The notes below the pieces were generated by a model. It did not search any database and was not told the origin of the DNA. It worked only from the letters and a program-made list of their open reading frames with translations. Both the position numbers and the translations under genes were made by a program. This document shows positions 26,544 through 35,219 of a stretch of 60,064 nt of DNA, one piece after another. The stretch's first letter is position 1; every line of letters starts with the position of its first letter. The stretch is taken from positions 1 to 60,064 of IMG/VR virus record IMGVR_UViG_3300043449_001984; one strand, given 5' to 3'. This DNA comes from a virus.

Positions 26544-26750
26544 CTATTTTTGTGGTGGTTTTCTTGTAAACATTTTCATTACAGGAGTCTTTGGTTTTGG
26601 GAAGTCAGACTTTCTTTTTGTAGTTGTTGTAACTCCAGCAGGAACTCCTGGTTCTCCTTGCGGACCAACGCCAGCTCCAGCAATATGCCCAGTCCCCACA
26701 ACGCTGGCACCCGCTGACATTTCTTCCGTAAATTCTTTAAAACTTTTCAT
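26544..26750 (-). CDS. Capsid-targeted small virion protein
   Basis: 68 aa. MKSFKEFTEEMSAG is a capsid-targeting-like start with E at residues 9-10. Then VGTGHIAGAGVGPQGEPGVP, a collagen-like glycine stretch, and a basic tail (KRKSDFPKPKTPVMKMFTRKPPQK). Likely processed by the prohead protease and packaged. Stop overlaps the next start region of the upstream gene order (ATGA with 26747). Confidence 0.65.
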   Translation of the reverse strand: MKSFKEFTEEMSAGASVVGTGHIAGAGVGPQGEPGVPAGVTTTTKRKSDFPKPKTPVMKMFTRKPPQK

Positions 26751-27133
26751 ATTTGTCTAAGTATATTTGCTATAACAAAATCTATTGGTATTTCAGATGA
26801 AATAATTGTCGTTCCTTCAACGTTATATATTTTTTCTGGCATATAATTTAAATATATAAGAAAAGTTTTTAGTGCAGAATAGTTATTTGGTTTTAGTCGA
26901 AAAAACAACATCTTCGTACACGCTTCTGTTTCAAATACATTATACGTCATAATAATATGATTTAATATTAACCTTTCTTTTAATACGCCATAAGTTCTAT
27001 ATTTCTGAATTAAACTTTTAATATATTTAATTCTTCTAATATCAGAAAAAAATTCTTCTTCAATATAATGCGGCGAAATATAATTATTCGCCGCAAACAA
27101 TAAAAAATTTTCGCTAGTCAAATTATAATTCAT
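26747..27133 (-). CDS. Conserved phage helical protein, DUF7207-like
   Basis: 128 aa. MNYNLTSENFLLFAANNY, IKYIKSLIQKYRTYGVLKERLILNHIIMTYNVFETEACTKMLFFRL and LKTFLIYLNYMPE match the pattern I recall as DUF7207, a family of small proteins in T4-like phages near structural genes. Function unknown. Confidence 0.6.
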   Translation of the reverse strand: MNYNLTSENFLLFAANNYISPHYIEEEFFSDIRRIKYIKSLIQKYRTYGVLKERLILNHIIMTYNVFETEACTKMLFFRLKPNNYSALKTFLIYLNYMPEKIYNVEGTTIISSEIPIDFVIANILRQI

Positions 27134-27139
27134 TAAATT

Positions 27140-27535
27140 TTATTTTTTGACTACCTCGGCATCAACAACATATTTTCCATTTACTAATTCAAATTTAAAT
27201 TTAAAAATATGATGTTCGTCAAATTCACCAAAAGGCTTCGTAACATTTCTATGATTTTCCCCAGAACTCTTGTGGGTTGAAATCGGAATATTTATAGATC
27301 CCTTCTTTGCAAAAGTTCCTTCCACTTTCCCGAGTTCTATACTATACATAGATAAAACCTTTCTGATTTTATCAAATGCTTCTCCTAAATCGGAAAATCC
27401 GATTGAAGTTGCAATAGAAAGGTTCTTATTAATTTCATTAACAGTTTCAGGATCATCAAGATCAACCTTAGTTTTTTCTATAGAAACTATAGGAGCGTTG
27501 TAATTTTCCAACACAAATTCCTTAAACTTTTTCAT
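27140..27535 (-). CDS. Capsid-targeted conserved virion-associated protein
   Basis: 131 aa. N-terminus MKKFKEFVLENYN follows the capsid targeting pattern with V-L-E as probable cleavage site. The rest (NAPIVSIEKTKVDLDDPETVNEINKNLSIATSIGF...LSMYSIEL) is a compact alpha/beta protein seen in marine T4-like phages. Neighbours are all virion genes. Confidence 0.65.
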   Translation of the reverse strand: MKKFKEFVLENYNAPIVSIEKTKVDLDDPETVNEINKNLSIATSIGFSDLGEAFDKIRKVLSMYSIELGKVEGTFAKKGSINIPISTHKSSGENHRNVTKPFGEFDEHHIFKFKFELVNGKYVVDAEVVKK

Positions 27536-27538
27536 TTA

Positions 27539-28048
27539 TTATACACCAGTAAAATATGGTAATCCAGAATTTGCATCGTTTACAGTGGGTTCTGATAATG
27601 TAACTAGAGTTTCTGATTGAACTCTACCCATTCTACCACCAGGAACTACTGTCAATACCAAGCCACCATTATTTGCAGAAGAACCAGCTGATACCGTTGG
27701 AGCAGATTCATATCCTGCACCCACAACGTTCATCGCGACAGAAACTTGGTTTCCGTTTAGAACTACAAGTTGGCCATTTGCAGCAGTTGTATTTGTTCCA
27801 GTAAATGTTAAATACGCATTAGCATAAGTTAAAGTAGAACTTACATTTGCAACTTCCACTCCTTTAACAAATCCAGATCCCTGAGTAATTTTAACCCAAC
27901 CTTGGTGAGCAACTGCTTCACCATCGCCAAAAGTAGCATTTGCTAATCTTGATGCGTTTACCAGATAAACGTCAGTATTTCCTGGATGATTTGTTTGTAA
28001 GTATTTTGGTTCGTTATTAGCGAAATCTATTTTGCCCCATTCAGACAT
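27539..28048 (-). CDS. Virion structural protein (head decoration-like)
   Basis: 169 aa. MSEWGKIDFANNEPKYLQ start, then Gly/Thr/Val/Asn-rich beta repeats (TLTYANAYLTFTGTNTTAANGQLVVL, GAGYESAPTVSAG) and VPGGRMGRVQSETLVTLSEP end. Composition and the late box at 28091 fit a surface-exposed capsid or fibre protein. No precise assignment. Confidence 0.65.
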   Translation of the reverse strand: MSEWGKIDFANNEPKYLQTNHPGNTDVYLVNASRLANATFGDGEAVAHQGWVKITQGSGFVKGVEVANVSSTLTYANAYLTFTGTNTTAANGQLVVLNGNQVSVAMNVVGAGYESAPTVSAGSSANNGGLVLTVVPGGRMGRVQSETLVTLSEPTVNDANSGLPYFTGV

Positions 28049-28090
28049 AGTTTTTACCCTTTATAATTGAAATTGAAAAGAAATATATAA

Positions 28091-28098
28091 TATTTATA
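28091..28098 (-). promoter_or_regulatory. Late promoter TATAAATA
   Basis: Exact late box 43 nt before ATG 28048 of the structural gene. Confidence 0.7.
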
Positions 28099-28110
28099 AA
28101 TAACTGGTTT

Positions 28111-28833
28111 TTAAGTTTGTAATCTGGTCGTTGATGATATCGTTGGATTAATTTCAATCACATTAGTATTTGCACTATTTCCAGTCATAGTTTTTTGTAT
28201 TTCAAATTCTTGAGCATTAGCTTGATCTCGCTCTTTCATTTGTTTACTTTTGTTTAGTAATTTATCTACTTGATTCATTTCTTTCTCTAGTAATTTGGTT
28301 GATTGATTTTCAACATCTTCAAATCTTTTTAAAGCCATCTTTCCGTGTATTTCATACCCTTTTGGTAATCTCATTGAAACGTGTCTAGTTCCGTGACCAG
28401 GTATATCTTTATGAAACTTTTTTGTTAAAGGGTTTGGTGCTTTGAAACCTCTATGTCTTGGTGATCCACTTTTTGATTTTGGTAACTTGTAACTCATTGA
28501 ATAGCCTTTATTTATCAAATCAACTATTCTTTTCTTTTTTGACATATGGGCAGGATTCATTTTATGAAAATTGTGCAAATCATATTGTCTTGGTTGGACA
28601 TCTTTTGATTCTTGGACTGAAGAATTTTGTATATTTTTATCAATGGTTTTTTTAATTTTTCTTAATCCCTTAAATTGTTTATATGCTTGTGTTCTAGCAA
28701 TCTTATCTATTTGTTTTTCATTCATTTTAGTCCAATCTAATCCAATATATCGAATATATTTTCTTAGAGGAGTTAATCTTCTAGCTTCTTCTTTAAAATA
28801 ATATTTTTCTAAAATTTTGTTTTTGAATGACAT
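28111..28833 (-). CDS. Basic virion-associated protein, 240 aa
   Basis: Very basic N-terminal two thirds (RLTPLRKYIRYIGLDW, KKTIDKNIQ, SKKKRIVDLINKGYSMSYKLPKSKSGSPRHRGFK) and a helical acidic/Gln C-terminus. Could bind DNA inside the head. Starts MSFKNKILEKYYFKEEA, a weak capsid-targeting resemblance only. No family recognised. Confidence 0.55.
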   Translation of the reverse strand: MSFKNKILEKYYFKEEARRLTPLRKYIRYIGLDWTKMNEKQIDKIARTQAYKQFKGLRKIKKTIDKNIQNSSVQESKDVQPRQYDLHNFHKMNPAHMSKKKRIVDLINKGYSMSYKLPKSKSGSPRHRGFKAPNPLTKKFHKDIPGHGTRHVSMRLPKGYEIHGKMALKRFEDVENQSTKLLEKEMNQVDKLLNKSKQMKERDQANAQEFEIQKTMTGNSANTNVIEINPTISSTTRLQT

Positions 28834-28835
28834 AA

Positions 28836-29744
28836 TCAGCCTTTAAAAAGAATTTTTTTAATTCTTGTTGGTAATTGCTTAGTTCTATTAACATCTTGGT
28901 CTTTCTCAAAATTTTTCATTCTATTTGGATTTTTCTTTTGTGAAAAAACGTATCCGTGATGATTTTGTATATCGTCACCAACTTGAGGACTATTTTGTAC
29001 ACCGCCCATCATTCCAGTATCAATAGGATTTGGAGAATCAATAGCTTCTTTGGCAAATGTATATGTTTGTATTAAATTAGTATCGCCAGTTTCTCTTGTA
29101 TCAAAAGTTTGTGTAAGTCCAGTTTTTGGTATTAAATTTCCAATAACTTTTTGAGTATCAGATTTTTTTACTTTTTTCGTTTCTTTATCTTGTTTAAATT
29201 TATTGTATAATCCGTTCGTTTCTTCAAATAATTTATTTCTAAATTTATTAATAAAAGGGTCTATGTCAATTTCAGCAAATAATTCTAAATTATTTGAAAA
29301 TATTTCTATATCCAGTTGTTTATTGATTTTTTGTAATTGATCTTGGATTTCCGTAGATTCTAGTAAATAACTATTATCAAAAATATAAACAGTTTCAAAT
29401 ATAACTTTAAATTTATTAAGGTTTTCTTTTGATTCAATCAATCTTGTTATTCTCAGATTTTCATCAATATCTCTATTGGATAATCTCTCTTTTGATATAC
29501 TATTAGATACATCAACATAAATCATAAATGTATTATAATTTAAGTTTTCAAATAGTTTTTGAGCTTCTTTTATCTTATCAAAAGAATATGCATTTGCGGT
29601 CACAACAACATTTTCTTCGAATAATTTTATATTCTTTATTTGTTCTATGTTATACTCTTTAACATTGCGGTTAACTAATGATTCTTTGATAATTATATCT
29701 TTGCCGGAACCTGGTCCACCAACTAGGAATATTACATTTTTCAT
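28836..29744 (-). CDS. P-loop kinase-like protein, 302 aa
   Basis: MKNVIFLVGGPGSGKDIIIKE: an N-terminal strand followed by Walker A GGPGSGKD (residues 9-16), as in nucleotide and polynucleotide kinases. FMIYVDVSNSISKERLSNRDIDENLR at about 93-118 looks like the lid/R-rich region (V-D-V-S...R-x-x-x-R). The C-terminal 120 residues are low-complexity and end in a basic tail (TKQLPTRIKKILFKG). Substrate unknown. ATGA overlap with the nucleotidyltransferase gene suggests a shared pathway. Confidence 0.65.
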   Translation of the reverse strand: MKNVIFLVGGPGSGKDIIIKESLVNRNVKEYNIEQIKNIKLFEENVVVTANAYSFDKIKEAQKLFENLNYNTFMIYVDVSNSISKERLSNRDIDENLRITRLIESKENLNKFKVIFETVYIFDNSYLLESTEIQDQLQKINKQLDIEIFSNNLELFAEIDIDPFINKFRNKLFEETNGLYNKFKQDKETKKVKKSDTQKVIGNLIPKTGLTQTFDTRETGDTNLIQTYTFAKEAIDSPNPIDTGMMGGVQNSPQVGDDIQNHHGYVFSQKKNPNRMKNFEKDQDVNRTKQLPTRIKKILFKG

Positions 29745-31660
29745 ATACTTAGTATCTGTTTTACTTTATAAAATAAACTTTCTGAAACTGGTTTAGATCT
29801 TTTTTTAATAGTTTTCATCAATTCTTGAGCATCTTCATCAGAATAATCTGGATGTAAAAGTTTTTTAAATTCTGCAACGTGAGAAGGGTTATTATGATCT
29901 AATTTCTTTGCAGCGTTTCTCATAACTGAACCAGAAACTGTTCCTCTTTCGTTTGGAACAAAATTAGTTGATTCATAATCCATTCTCAAATCTCCACCTC
30001 TTGTTGATCCATCTGGATTAGTAGACTGTGGAAATCTTGTTTTATTGTATTTATCAACCAGCGATTTATATCCTTCCAACGATCCACCAGCAGAAGATTT
30101 ATTTTTTATACCTTCTTCTCCAGAGCCAGCTATGACAGTTAAATGAACTTTTCTTCCTGGTTTTTTCAAACTATGCCAAGTGTGTACTAATGCTTTTTGT
30201 GGGTTAGATGTATGTCTTTCATTTCCAGGAATAAAAGAATCAGCTTTCTCTGGGTATAGTTTTTTTAGTTGAGCAACTTTCTCATCTACAGTTAAAGGAT
30301 CTTTATCTGTGGTTTGCTCTTTTGATGATGGACCCATCACATATACTCTATGTGAATCCGCTGGAGTATTAAAAATTTTTGATAAAAGTTTATGATGTTC
30401 TACAGTTGGTCCAGTAAATCTACCCGCACCAAAAACAACGTGATGATGCTCATCTTCTGATTCTTTTACTATTGAAGTTGGGTTATTTTCGGTTTCTGTA
30501 GAAGGGATAGTAGTCGATTTTTTTGACATTTTAAATTTCTTTGGATTATTTTCATCATAATATTCAGCTTTTTGTTGATCAGTTTTTTGTTGTCTGGCCA
30601 GAGCTTCACCGGGGAAATGTCTGGCCATAAAATCGTAAGCATTTTGTTTTACTTTTTTATCAGTATCCCTATCAACACTTGTTTCTTGTGCAGTTGGATG
30701 CCAAAGTTTATTTACAAAAGCATCGAACACTTTTCCGTGGTGTTCCTGTGGAATATGTTTTTTGATATGATCAACTAGTCCACCAGTATGATGAATATCA
30801 GCAATATCTTGTTCGCTTGCGTCTCTATTAAATAAAGTCTTATAAATTGTTGGAAGATCTTTAGTATACTCTGACTCGCTTGGAGATTTTTCTCTTACAA
30901 CATCTTTACCATTTTCTTCTCCAACTTTTTCCCATTTTTGTCTTAAACCTTTATCAACGGAAAAAGTGTTTGGGTTGTAATTACCTTCTTCCCTAGTTTC
31001 GGCTCTTGCTTTACCTCTACCAGTCATTTTGGAAATTAGACCTGGTTTTTGACCAGCAGCAGTAATGCTTTGTAATAGATATTTATGGTGGACGCCTTTT
31101 AAACCTTGTTCTAAATCGTTAATATGACTATTATGTGCAAATCTTTCGTATGGTGTCGGTTCTTGTGTTTTTGGATCATATTCAACTGGTTCAAAATCTA
31201 TTTGATGATGTTGTCCAGTTCCTAAATGTTGCACAACTGCGTGTGTTTGGCTACCACTATTTCTGACGTGGGCCACTTTAAATTGACCGTGCACTTGTCC
31301 AGGTTGTAGATATTGATTTAATTTTTCTCTGTGTTCTTGGGGAATTTGTACATCAAAATCTCCCATTGTAGGTTTTGCTTTTGCAAATCTTTCGTGGGAT
31401 ATATTTGGGTCCATATATCCTTCAGCTGAACCGGAAGCAAATCTATTATTTGTTAAAGCGTTGCCAAAAAGATTATGACCGTGTTTTTGTTTAAATCCGG
31501 TATCAAGAGAATTAAAAAATTCTTTGAAATGTCCTTGTTGTTCAGCTCTTCTTGATGAATCTATCGAATCTGATACCCTATTTCCTTTTGATGGATCGTT
31601 TGGGTCGTGAGGAAATGGTAAATTTCCACCCTCAGCTAAAAATTTTTTAAACCTTAACAT
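29741..31660 (-). CDS. Capsid-targeted two-domain nucleotidyltransferase
   Basis: 639 aa from ATG 31660 (site GGAAGAAGGAA). The N-terminus MLRFKKFLAEGG is a capsid targeting sequence with L-A-E. Domain 1 (about 80-230) has TMGDFDVQIP and HHQIDFEPVEYD, a pol-beta-type D-x-D...D pattern. Domain 2 (about 400-560) has VVFGAGRFTGPTVEHHKLLSKI, a G-R-F-x-x-x-T-x-x-H-x-x-L cytidylyltransferase signature, and later SVMRNAAKK. Both domains transfer nucleotides. Substrate unknown. It lies between a kinase and a ligase-like gene. Confidence 0.7.
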   Translation of the reverse strand: MLRFKKFLAEGGNLPFPHDPNDPSKGNRVSDSIDSSRRAEQQGHFKEFFNSLDTGFKQKHGHNLFGNALTNNRFASGSAEGYMDPNISHERFAKAKPTMGDFDVQIPQEHREKLNQYLQPGQVHGQFKVAHVRNSGSQTHAVVQHLGTGQHHQIDFEPVEYDPKTQEPTPYERFAHNSHINDLEQGLKGVHHKYLLQSITAAGQKPGLISKMTGRGKARAETREEGNYNPNTFSVDKGLRQKWEKVGEENGKDVVREKSPSESEYTKDLPTIYKTLFNRDASEQDIADIHHTGGLVDHIKKHIPQEHHGKVFDAFVNKLWHPTAQETSVDRDTDKKVKQNAYDFMARHFPGEALARQQKTDQQKAEYYDENNPKKFKMSKKSTTIPSTETENNPTSIVKESEDEHHHVVFGAGRFTGPTVEHHKLLSKIFNTPADSHRVYVMGPSSKEQTTDKDPLTVDEKVAQLKKLYPEKADSFIPGNERHTSNPQKALVHTWHSLKKPGRKVHLTVIAGSGEEGIKNKSSAGGSLEGYKSLVDKYNKTRFPQSTNPDGSTRGGDLRMDYESTNFVPNERGTVSGSVMRNAAKKLDHNNPSHVAEFKKLLHPDYSDEDAQELMKTIKKRSKPVSESLFYKVKQILSI

Positions 31661-32537
31661 TTCCTTCTTCCTTTTGTTTTGCTTTAAATTCTTTAAATTG
31701 TGGAGATTGAATCTTAAATCTCCCGGTATCAGTATGGAAAACGTCCCCTTCAGATTCTCCAGCAACTTCCCAAGGTCTTGGTTTTATATTTGCAGTATGG
31801 TTTGCTAATTTCTTTTCTAAGGAAGATTTTATTCTAGCAAGTTTCTCTTCTTCTTGGGATCTATAATCTTTGTGTTCAGCTTTTCTTGATTTTAATACAT
31901 CCGGATTTATTGTAGAATACAATTTACTCTCATCCGACGCATCAATATTAAAATCCGAATTTTCTGATCTATCGTGATCAAAGGTAACGTGTTTATCACC
32001 AAGAGTCGCTATATGATTTGGATCGTGGCAAGAATTTTCTGGTAATTTGTGATGCATAATAAACATACCAGAATGTCCCATTGCCGCAGGATTATATGAA
32101 GTATTTACAAACTTTATGCCTTTATCTGTTTGTTGCCCTAATCCTCGAAGAAAAAACTCTCCTTTAACAGAAGCAGGTTGCCCAGCTTCGTGTTTACTTT
32201 TTAGATAATTAACTAGAGCTTTATTGTTTTGTAATTTATGGTGCATATCATCATATTGGTCTGATATAGAAGTATCTGCATCTTCCCCTCTTTTATTTCT
32301 TGTATATGCAGAATATTCTCCAGGATTTCTTATTTTATCAGATCTTGCTGATCTTGTGTAAAATCCGTTTTCGTCGTAACCAACCTCGCCAGCAGCCCCA
32401 TCGGTTTTCCTTGTCGAAGAACCTGATAATGTTCCTGTTTTTAACAATTCTCCCAAACTAGAATGATCTAATTTTGAAAGATGTTCTAATCCTTGTCGAA
32501 GTTTTTGTTCGGAAATAAAATTCTTAAATGATAGCAT
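31647..32537 (-). CDS. Capsid-targeted ligase-like nucleotidyltransferase
   Basis: 296 aa. MLSFKNFISEQK is a capsid targeting sequence with I-S-E. RKTDGAAGEVG at about 43-53 contains K-T-D-G, the lysine-AMP motif I of DNA/RNA ligases, followed by GFYTRSARSDK (motif Ia/III-like) and KGEFFLRG, similar to the G-E motif IIIa. Motif V is not obvious. Late box 32566 lies 29 nt upstream. Could be a packaged nick- or RNA-sealing enzyme, or an inactive relative. Confidence 0.5.
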   Translation of the reverse strand: MLSFKNFISEQKLRQGLEHLSKLDHSSLGELLKTGTLSGSSTRKTDGAAGEVGYDENGFYTRSARSDKIRNPGEYSAYTRNKRGEDADTSISDQYDDMHHKLQNNKALVNYLKSKHEAGQPASVKGEFFLRGLGQQTDKGIKFVNTSYNPAAMGHSGMFIMHHKLPENSCHDPNHIATLGDKHVTFDHDRSENSDFNIDASDESKLYSTINPDVLKSRKAEHKDYRSQEEEKLARIKSSLEKKLANHTANIKPRPWEVAGESEGDVFHTDTGRFKIQSPQFKEFKAKQKEEGNVKV

Positions 32538-32564
32538 AAATTAAATAAACTAATTATTAATTAG

Positions 32565-33272
32565 CTATTTATAATTTTTATATTTGTCAATACAATATTG
32601 ACGTTCTTTTGCGTCTAATTCTCTATATTTTGAATCCAGAAAAGCAGAATCTTGATGTTCTCTGAATGCCACAAGAGTATCTTGAATAATTATTGGATCG
32701 CCGTAATGATAATAAGAACGATAAAAATATTCCCCATCAACTAACCATAGAAGATTTTCGTCCATTTTCAAGACACATTCTTTTCTAACTGCATAAGTAG
32801 ACGGATTTCCTGTAGTATTATCACCATTAACATACCTATTCTCAAACCAAGGTATTCTCGTATCATAAAAATTGGTTTTATTTTGATCGCAATGCGTAAA
32901 ACCACAAATCAACCACTTACCGTTATTTTTATAAAAAGCATCTGATATTTTTTGTAAAGCATAAACATCAACAAAAAAATCATCCATATAAAGCAATTTT
33001 ATGATTTCTCCAGTTGCTAATTTTATTGCGTTGTTGACATTATTAGCAGCATTTTTAATTGAACTTTTATTTGTATAATATTTAATATCTAATACTGAAG
33101 AAAATACGTCGCAAACATTTTTTAATTTAGAGTTTGAGTCTTGGTCAGAAACAATAACATCAAAATCTCTAAATGTTTGATGCATAAGATTTGCGAAATA
33201 TTCAACAAGAAATTTTTCGCTATTCCCGTTCTTCATTTCATAAACAGGAACACAAATAGAAATTCTAGGCAT
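32565..33272 (-). CDS. Glycosyltransferase family 2
   Basis: 235 aa. GT-A signature: ISICVPVYE at residues 4-12, FDVIVSDQDS (first nucleotide-binding Asp), NNAIKLATGEIIKLLYMDDFF with the M-D-D metal motif, and WLVDGEYFYRSY as the acceptor/catalytic region. Transfers sugar from an NDP-sugar to an acceptor. Last gene of the glycan cassette that extends to 41 kb; overlaps its upstream neighbour by 8 nt. Confidence 0.88.
   Translation of the reverse strand: MPRISICVPVYEMKNGNSEKFLVEYFANLMHQTFRDFDVIVSDQDSNSKLKNVCDVFSSVLDIKYYTNKSSIKNAANNVNNAIKLATGEIIKLLYMDDFFVDVYALQKISDAFYKNNGKWLICGFTHCDQNKTNFYDTRIPWFENRYVNGDNTTGNPSTYAVRKECVLKMDENLLWLVDGEYFYRSYYHYGDPIIIQDTLVAFREHQDSAFLDSKYRELDAKERQYCIDKYKNYK
32566..32573 (-). 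promoter_or_regulatory. Late promoter TATAAATA
   Basis: Exact late box 29 nt before ATG 32537; it overlaps the 3' end of the glycosyltransferase gene. Confidence 0.65.
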
Positions 33273-34023
33273 TATTATTTTCCATTAAATTAATATAATA
33301 ATTCATTTTTTCTCTGAGATCTTTACAATTAGGTAACATATTTCTATACATATTCAATAATGATTCCAAAGTCAATCCAGACCCATTATTTGTATGTTCC
33401 CCACCAAGCCCTTTGGATTTATCGCTATCAGGAATTTTATTTTGTATTTGGAGTTTTCTTTGATAAAATTCTTTAGTCATTGGAGAAAACCCATAATTAA
33501 AAATAACAAAATCTTTAGTATTATTTGCGTTCCTAAAGTGTCTTCCGGGACTATACCAAATTCTGTTATTATGTAATACTCTAGATCCTCTCGAGAATTT
33601 TGTATCAGGGATATCTAATCCAAAAAATAATTGTTCATATAATGGTTTAGTTTTATCAATAAAATTTCTTGTTTCTAAATCATCAATAAAATAAAAACAA
33701 GGAATATAAATCTCAGAAGATGTTGAAGTATCTAAAGTTTTATAATCTCCAATTAAAAATTCAGTAGTGTTCAAAGCAATTTTCCAACCAGAAATATTTG
33801 CTTCTATATCCATAACTTCTTCATCGACTTCGACAGCTGAAAAAGAAGAATTTCTAGAATCAATTACTTTCCAATCTGGGCAGTATGATTTAATAATATT
33901 TACCGAATTATCAGTAGATCCGTAATTTATCATAATACCATCATCAAAATATTTTCGATGATGTACTAACCACCAAGGAAGTAAGTATTCTTCGTTATAA
34001 AAATGAGAAATTATTGTTTTCAT
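33265..34023 (-). CDS. Glycosyltransferase-like protein (GT2_4/GT92 type)
   Basis: 252 aa. ISHFYNEEYLLPWWLVHHRKYFDDGIMINYGSTDNSVNII is the N-E-E-x-L-L-x-x-W-x-x-H-H signature of Glyco_tranf_2_4-type enzymes. The later FLIGDYKTLD and SRVLHNNRIWYSPGRHF segments fit the core. Part of the sugar cassette and coupled to the methyltransferase gene. Confidence 0.78.
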   Translation of the reverse strand: MKTIISHFYNEEYLLPWWLVHHRKYFDDGIMINYGSTDNSVNIIKSYCPDWKVIDSRNSSFSAVEVDEEVMDIEANISGWKIALNTTEFLIGDYKTLDTSTSSEIYIPCFYFIDDLETRNFIDKTKPLYEQLFFGLDIPDTKFSRGSRVLHNNRIWYSPGRHFRNANNTKDFVIFNYGFSPMTKEFYQRKLQIQNKIPDSDKSKGLGGEHTNNGSGLTLESLLNMYRNMLPNCKDLREKMNYYINLMENNNA

Positions 34024-35219
34024 TCAATATCAATAGAAGGGAAGTATCTGACAAAAATTACATTTTTGATTCTTTCAGAAACATTTCTTTTTATTTCGTC
34101 AAAGAAATTCCAGGCTAATGGTATAATTACTACAGTTTCTTTTTCATCCAATAAAGCATCTGGAGACTTTATTGGAATATTTCTTCCTGGAGTATATAAA
34201 CCTTGTTTTAAAGGATTATCATCAACAATATAATCCAGATCTATTTCTCCGAAATTTAGAAGAGTATTCCCTTTTGCTGCTGCTCCGTATCCAATAATTT
34301 TGTATCCTTGAGCAATAAATGATTGGATGGTATCTTTTAAATCATCAACAACTCTATAACAATTATTTGAATATTGTTTCATAATCGAAGAGTTTAGTTC
34401 ATTTTCTATAAATAAGAGTTTATCGGATTTATCATCTTCAGTTTTAGAAATAACAAAAACGAAACTTGTTCCGTGAACGCTGGTTCTTTCAATATTTACC
34501 ACATTTAATCCGCAACGTTTAGCTAAAGTGCAAAACGATTTGGGGCTAAAGAATGAAATATGTTCGTGATAAATTGTATCGAATTCATTATTCGCTACCA
34601 TATTTGCCTGGGAAGTTTGGATATACATATATCCGGTATCGCTTAAAACTTCTTTACAAGCTAATAGAAATTGTTCGGGATAATCATTGTGAGCAAAAAC
34701 ATTTTGCGCAACAATAGCATCAAATTTTACTCCAAACGATTTTACATTTTCTTCCGACAAATAATCACAAATAACATTATGTTCTTTTGAGCTTATCTCG
34801 TATAAATTTTCAGCTGGATCAACACCAAAAGTATTATATCCTAACTTTTTGAATGAATTAAGTTGTGATCCGTCATTACAAGCAATATCAAGAACATTTT
34901 TCGTTTGATTCTTATTGTCTTTATCAACGAATTCAGCAAACCAATCAAAATAATCTCTCAAAGTTTTACTTGTTCCTGAAACATACAAATAATTCTTAAA
35001 AAGATAATCAGGATGTACAGCGTGGCTTAATTGAAGGTGAGTACAATCTTTACAAAAATTAAGTCTCAAAGGAAAAAATGTTTCTACTTCACCAATTTCT
35101 TTTACATATGAATTAGCAAGAGGTTGTTTATTTAAGTCTATAACAAATTCAAGATTTTCTCCTCCGCAACAAACACAATTTTTTAATTCTTTTATAATTT
35201 CGCTTGTTTTATATAACAT
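34020..35219 (-). CDS. Sugar C-methyltransferase (zinc-domain, SAM type)
   Basis: 399 aa. N-terminal zinc domain C16-x-x-C and later C-x-x-C (NCVCCGGEN, NFCKDCTHLQLSHAV), SAM loop VLDIACNDGSQL at about 109-120, YHEHISFFSP catalytic-type H-E-H, and C-terminal domain IIGYGAAAKGNTLLNF. This domain order matches methyltransferases that C-methylate NDP-keto-sugars (TylC3/NovU type). Likely makes a branched deoxysugar with the neighbouring epimerase and aminotransferase. Confidence 0.85.
   Translation of the reverse strand: MLYKTSEIIKELKNCVCCGGENLEFVIDLNKQPLANSYVKEIGEVETFFPLRLNFCKDCTHLQLSHAVHPDYLFKNYLYVSGTSKTLRDYFDWFAEFVDKDNKNQTKNVLDIACNDGSQLNSFKKLGYNTFGVDPAENLYEISSKEHNVICDYLSEENVKSFGVKFDAIVAQNVFAHNDYPEQFLLACKEVLSDTGYMYIQTSQANMVANNEFDTIYHEHISFFSPKSFCTLAKRCGLNVVNIERTSVHGTSFVFVISKTEDDKSDKLLFIENELNSSIMKQYSNNCYRVVDDLKDTIQSFIAQGYKIIGYGAAAKGNTLLNFGEIDLDYIVDDNPLKQGLYTPGRNIPIKSPDALLDEKETVVIIPLAWNFFDEIKRNVSERIKNVIFVRYFPSIDIE

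Noticed and set aside
27284-27296. TATAAATA-like sequence inside 27140-27535
   Set aside because: Lies within coding sequence and far from the next start; probably a codon coincidence.
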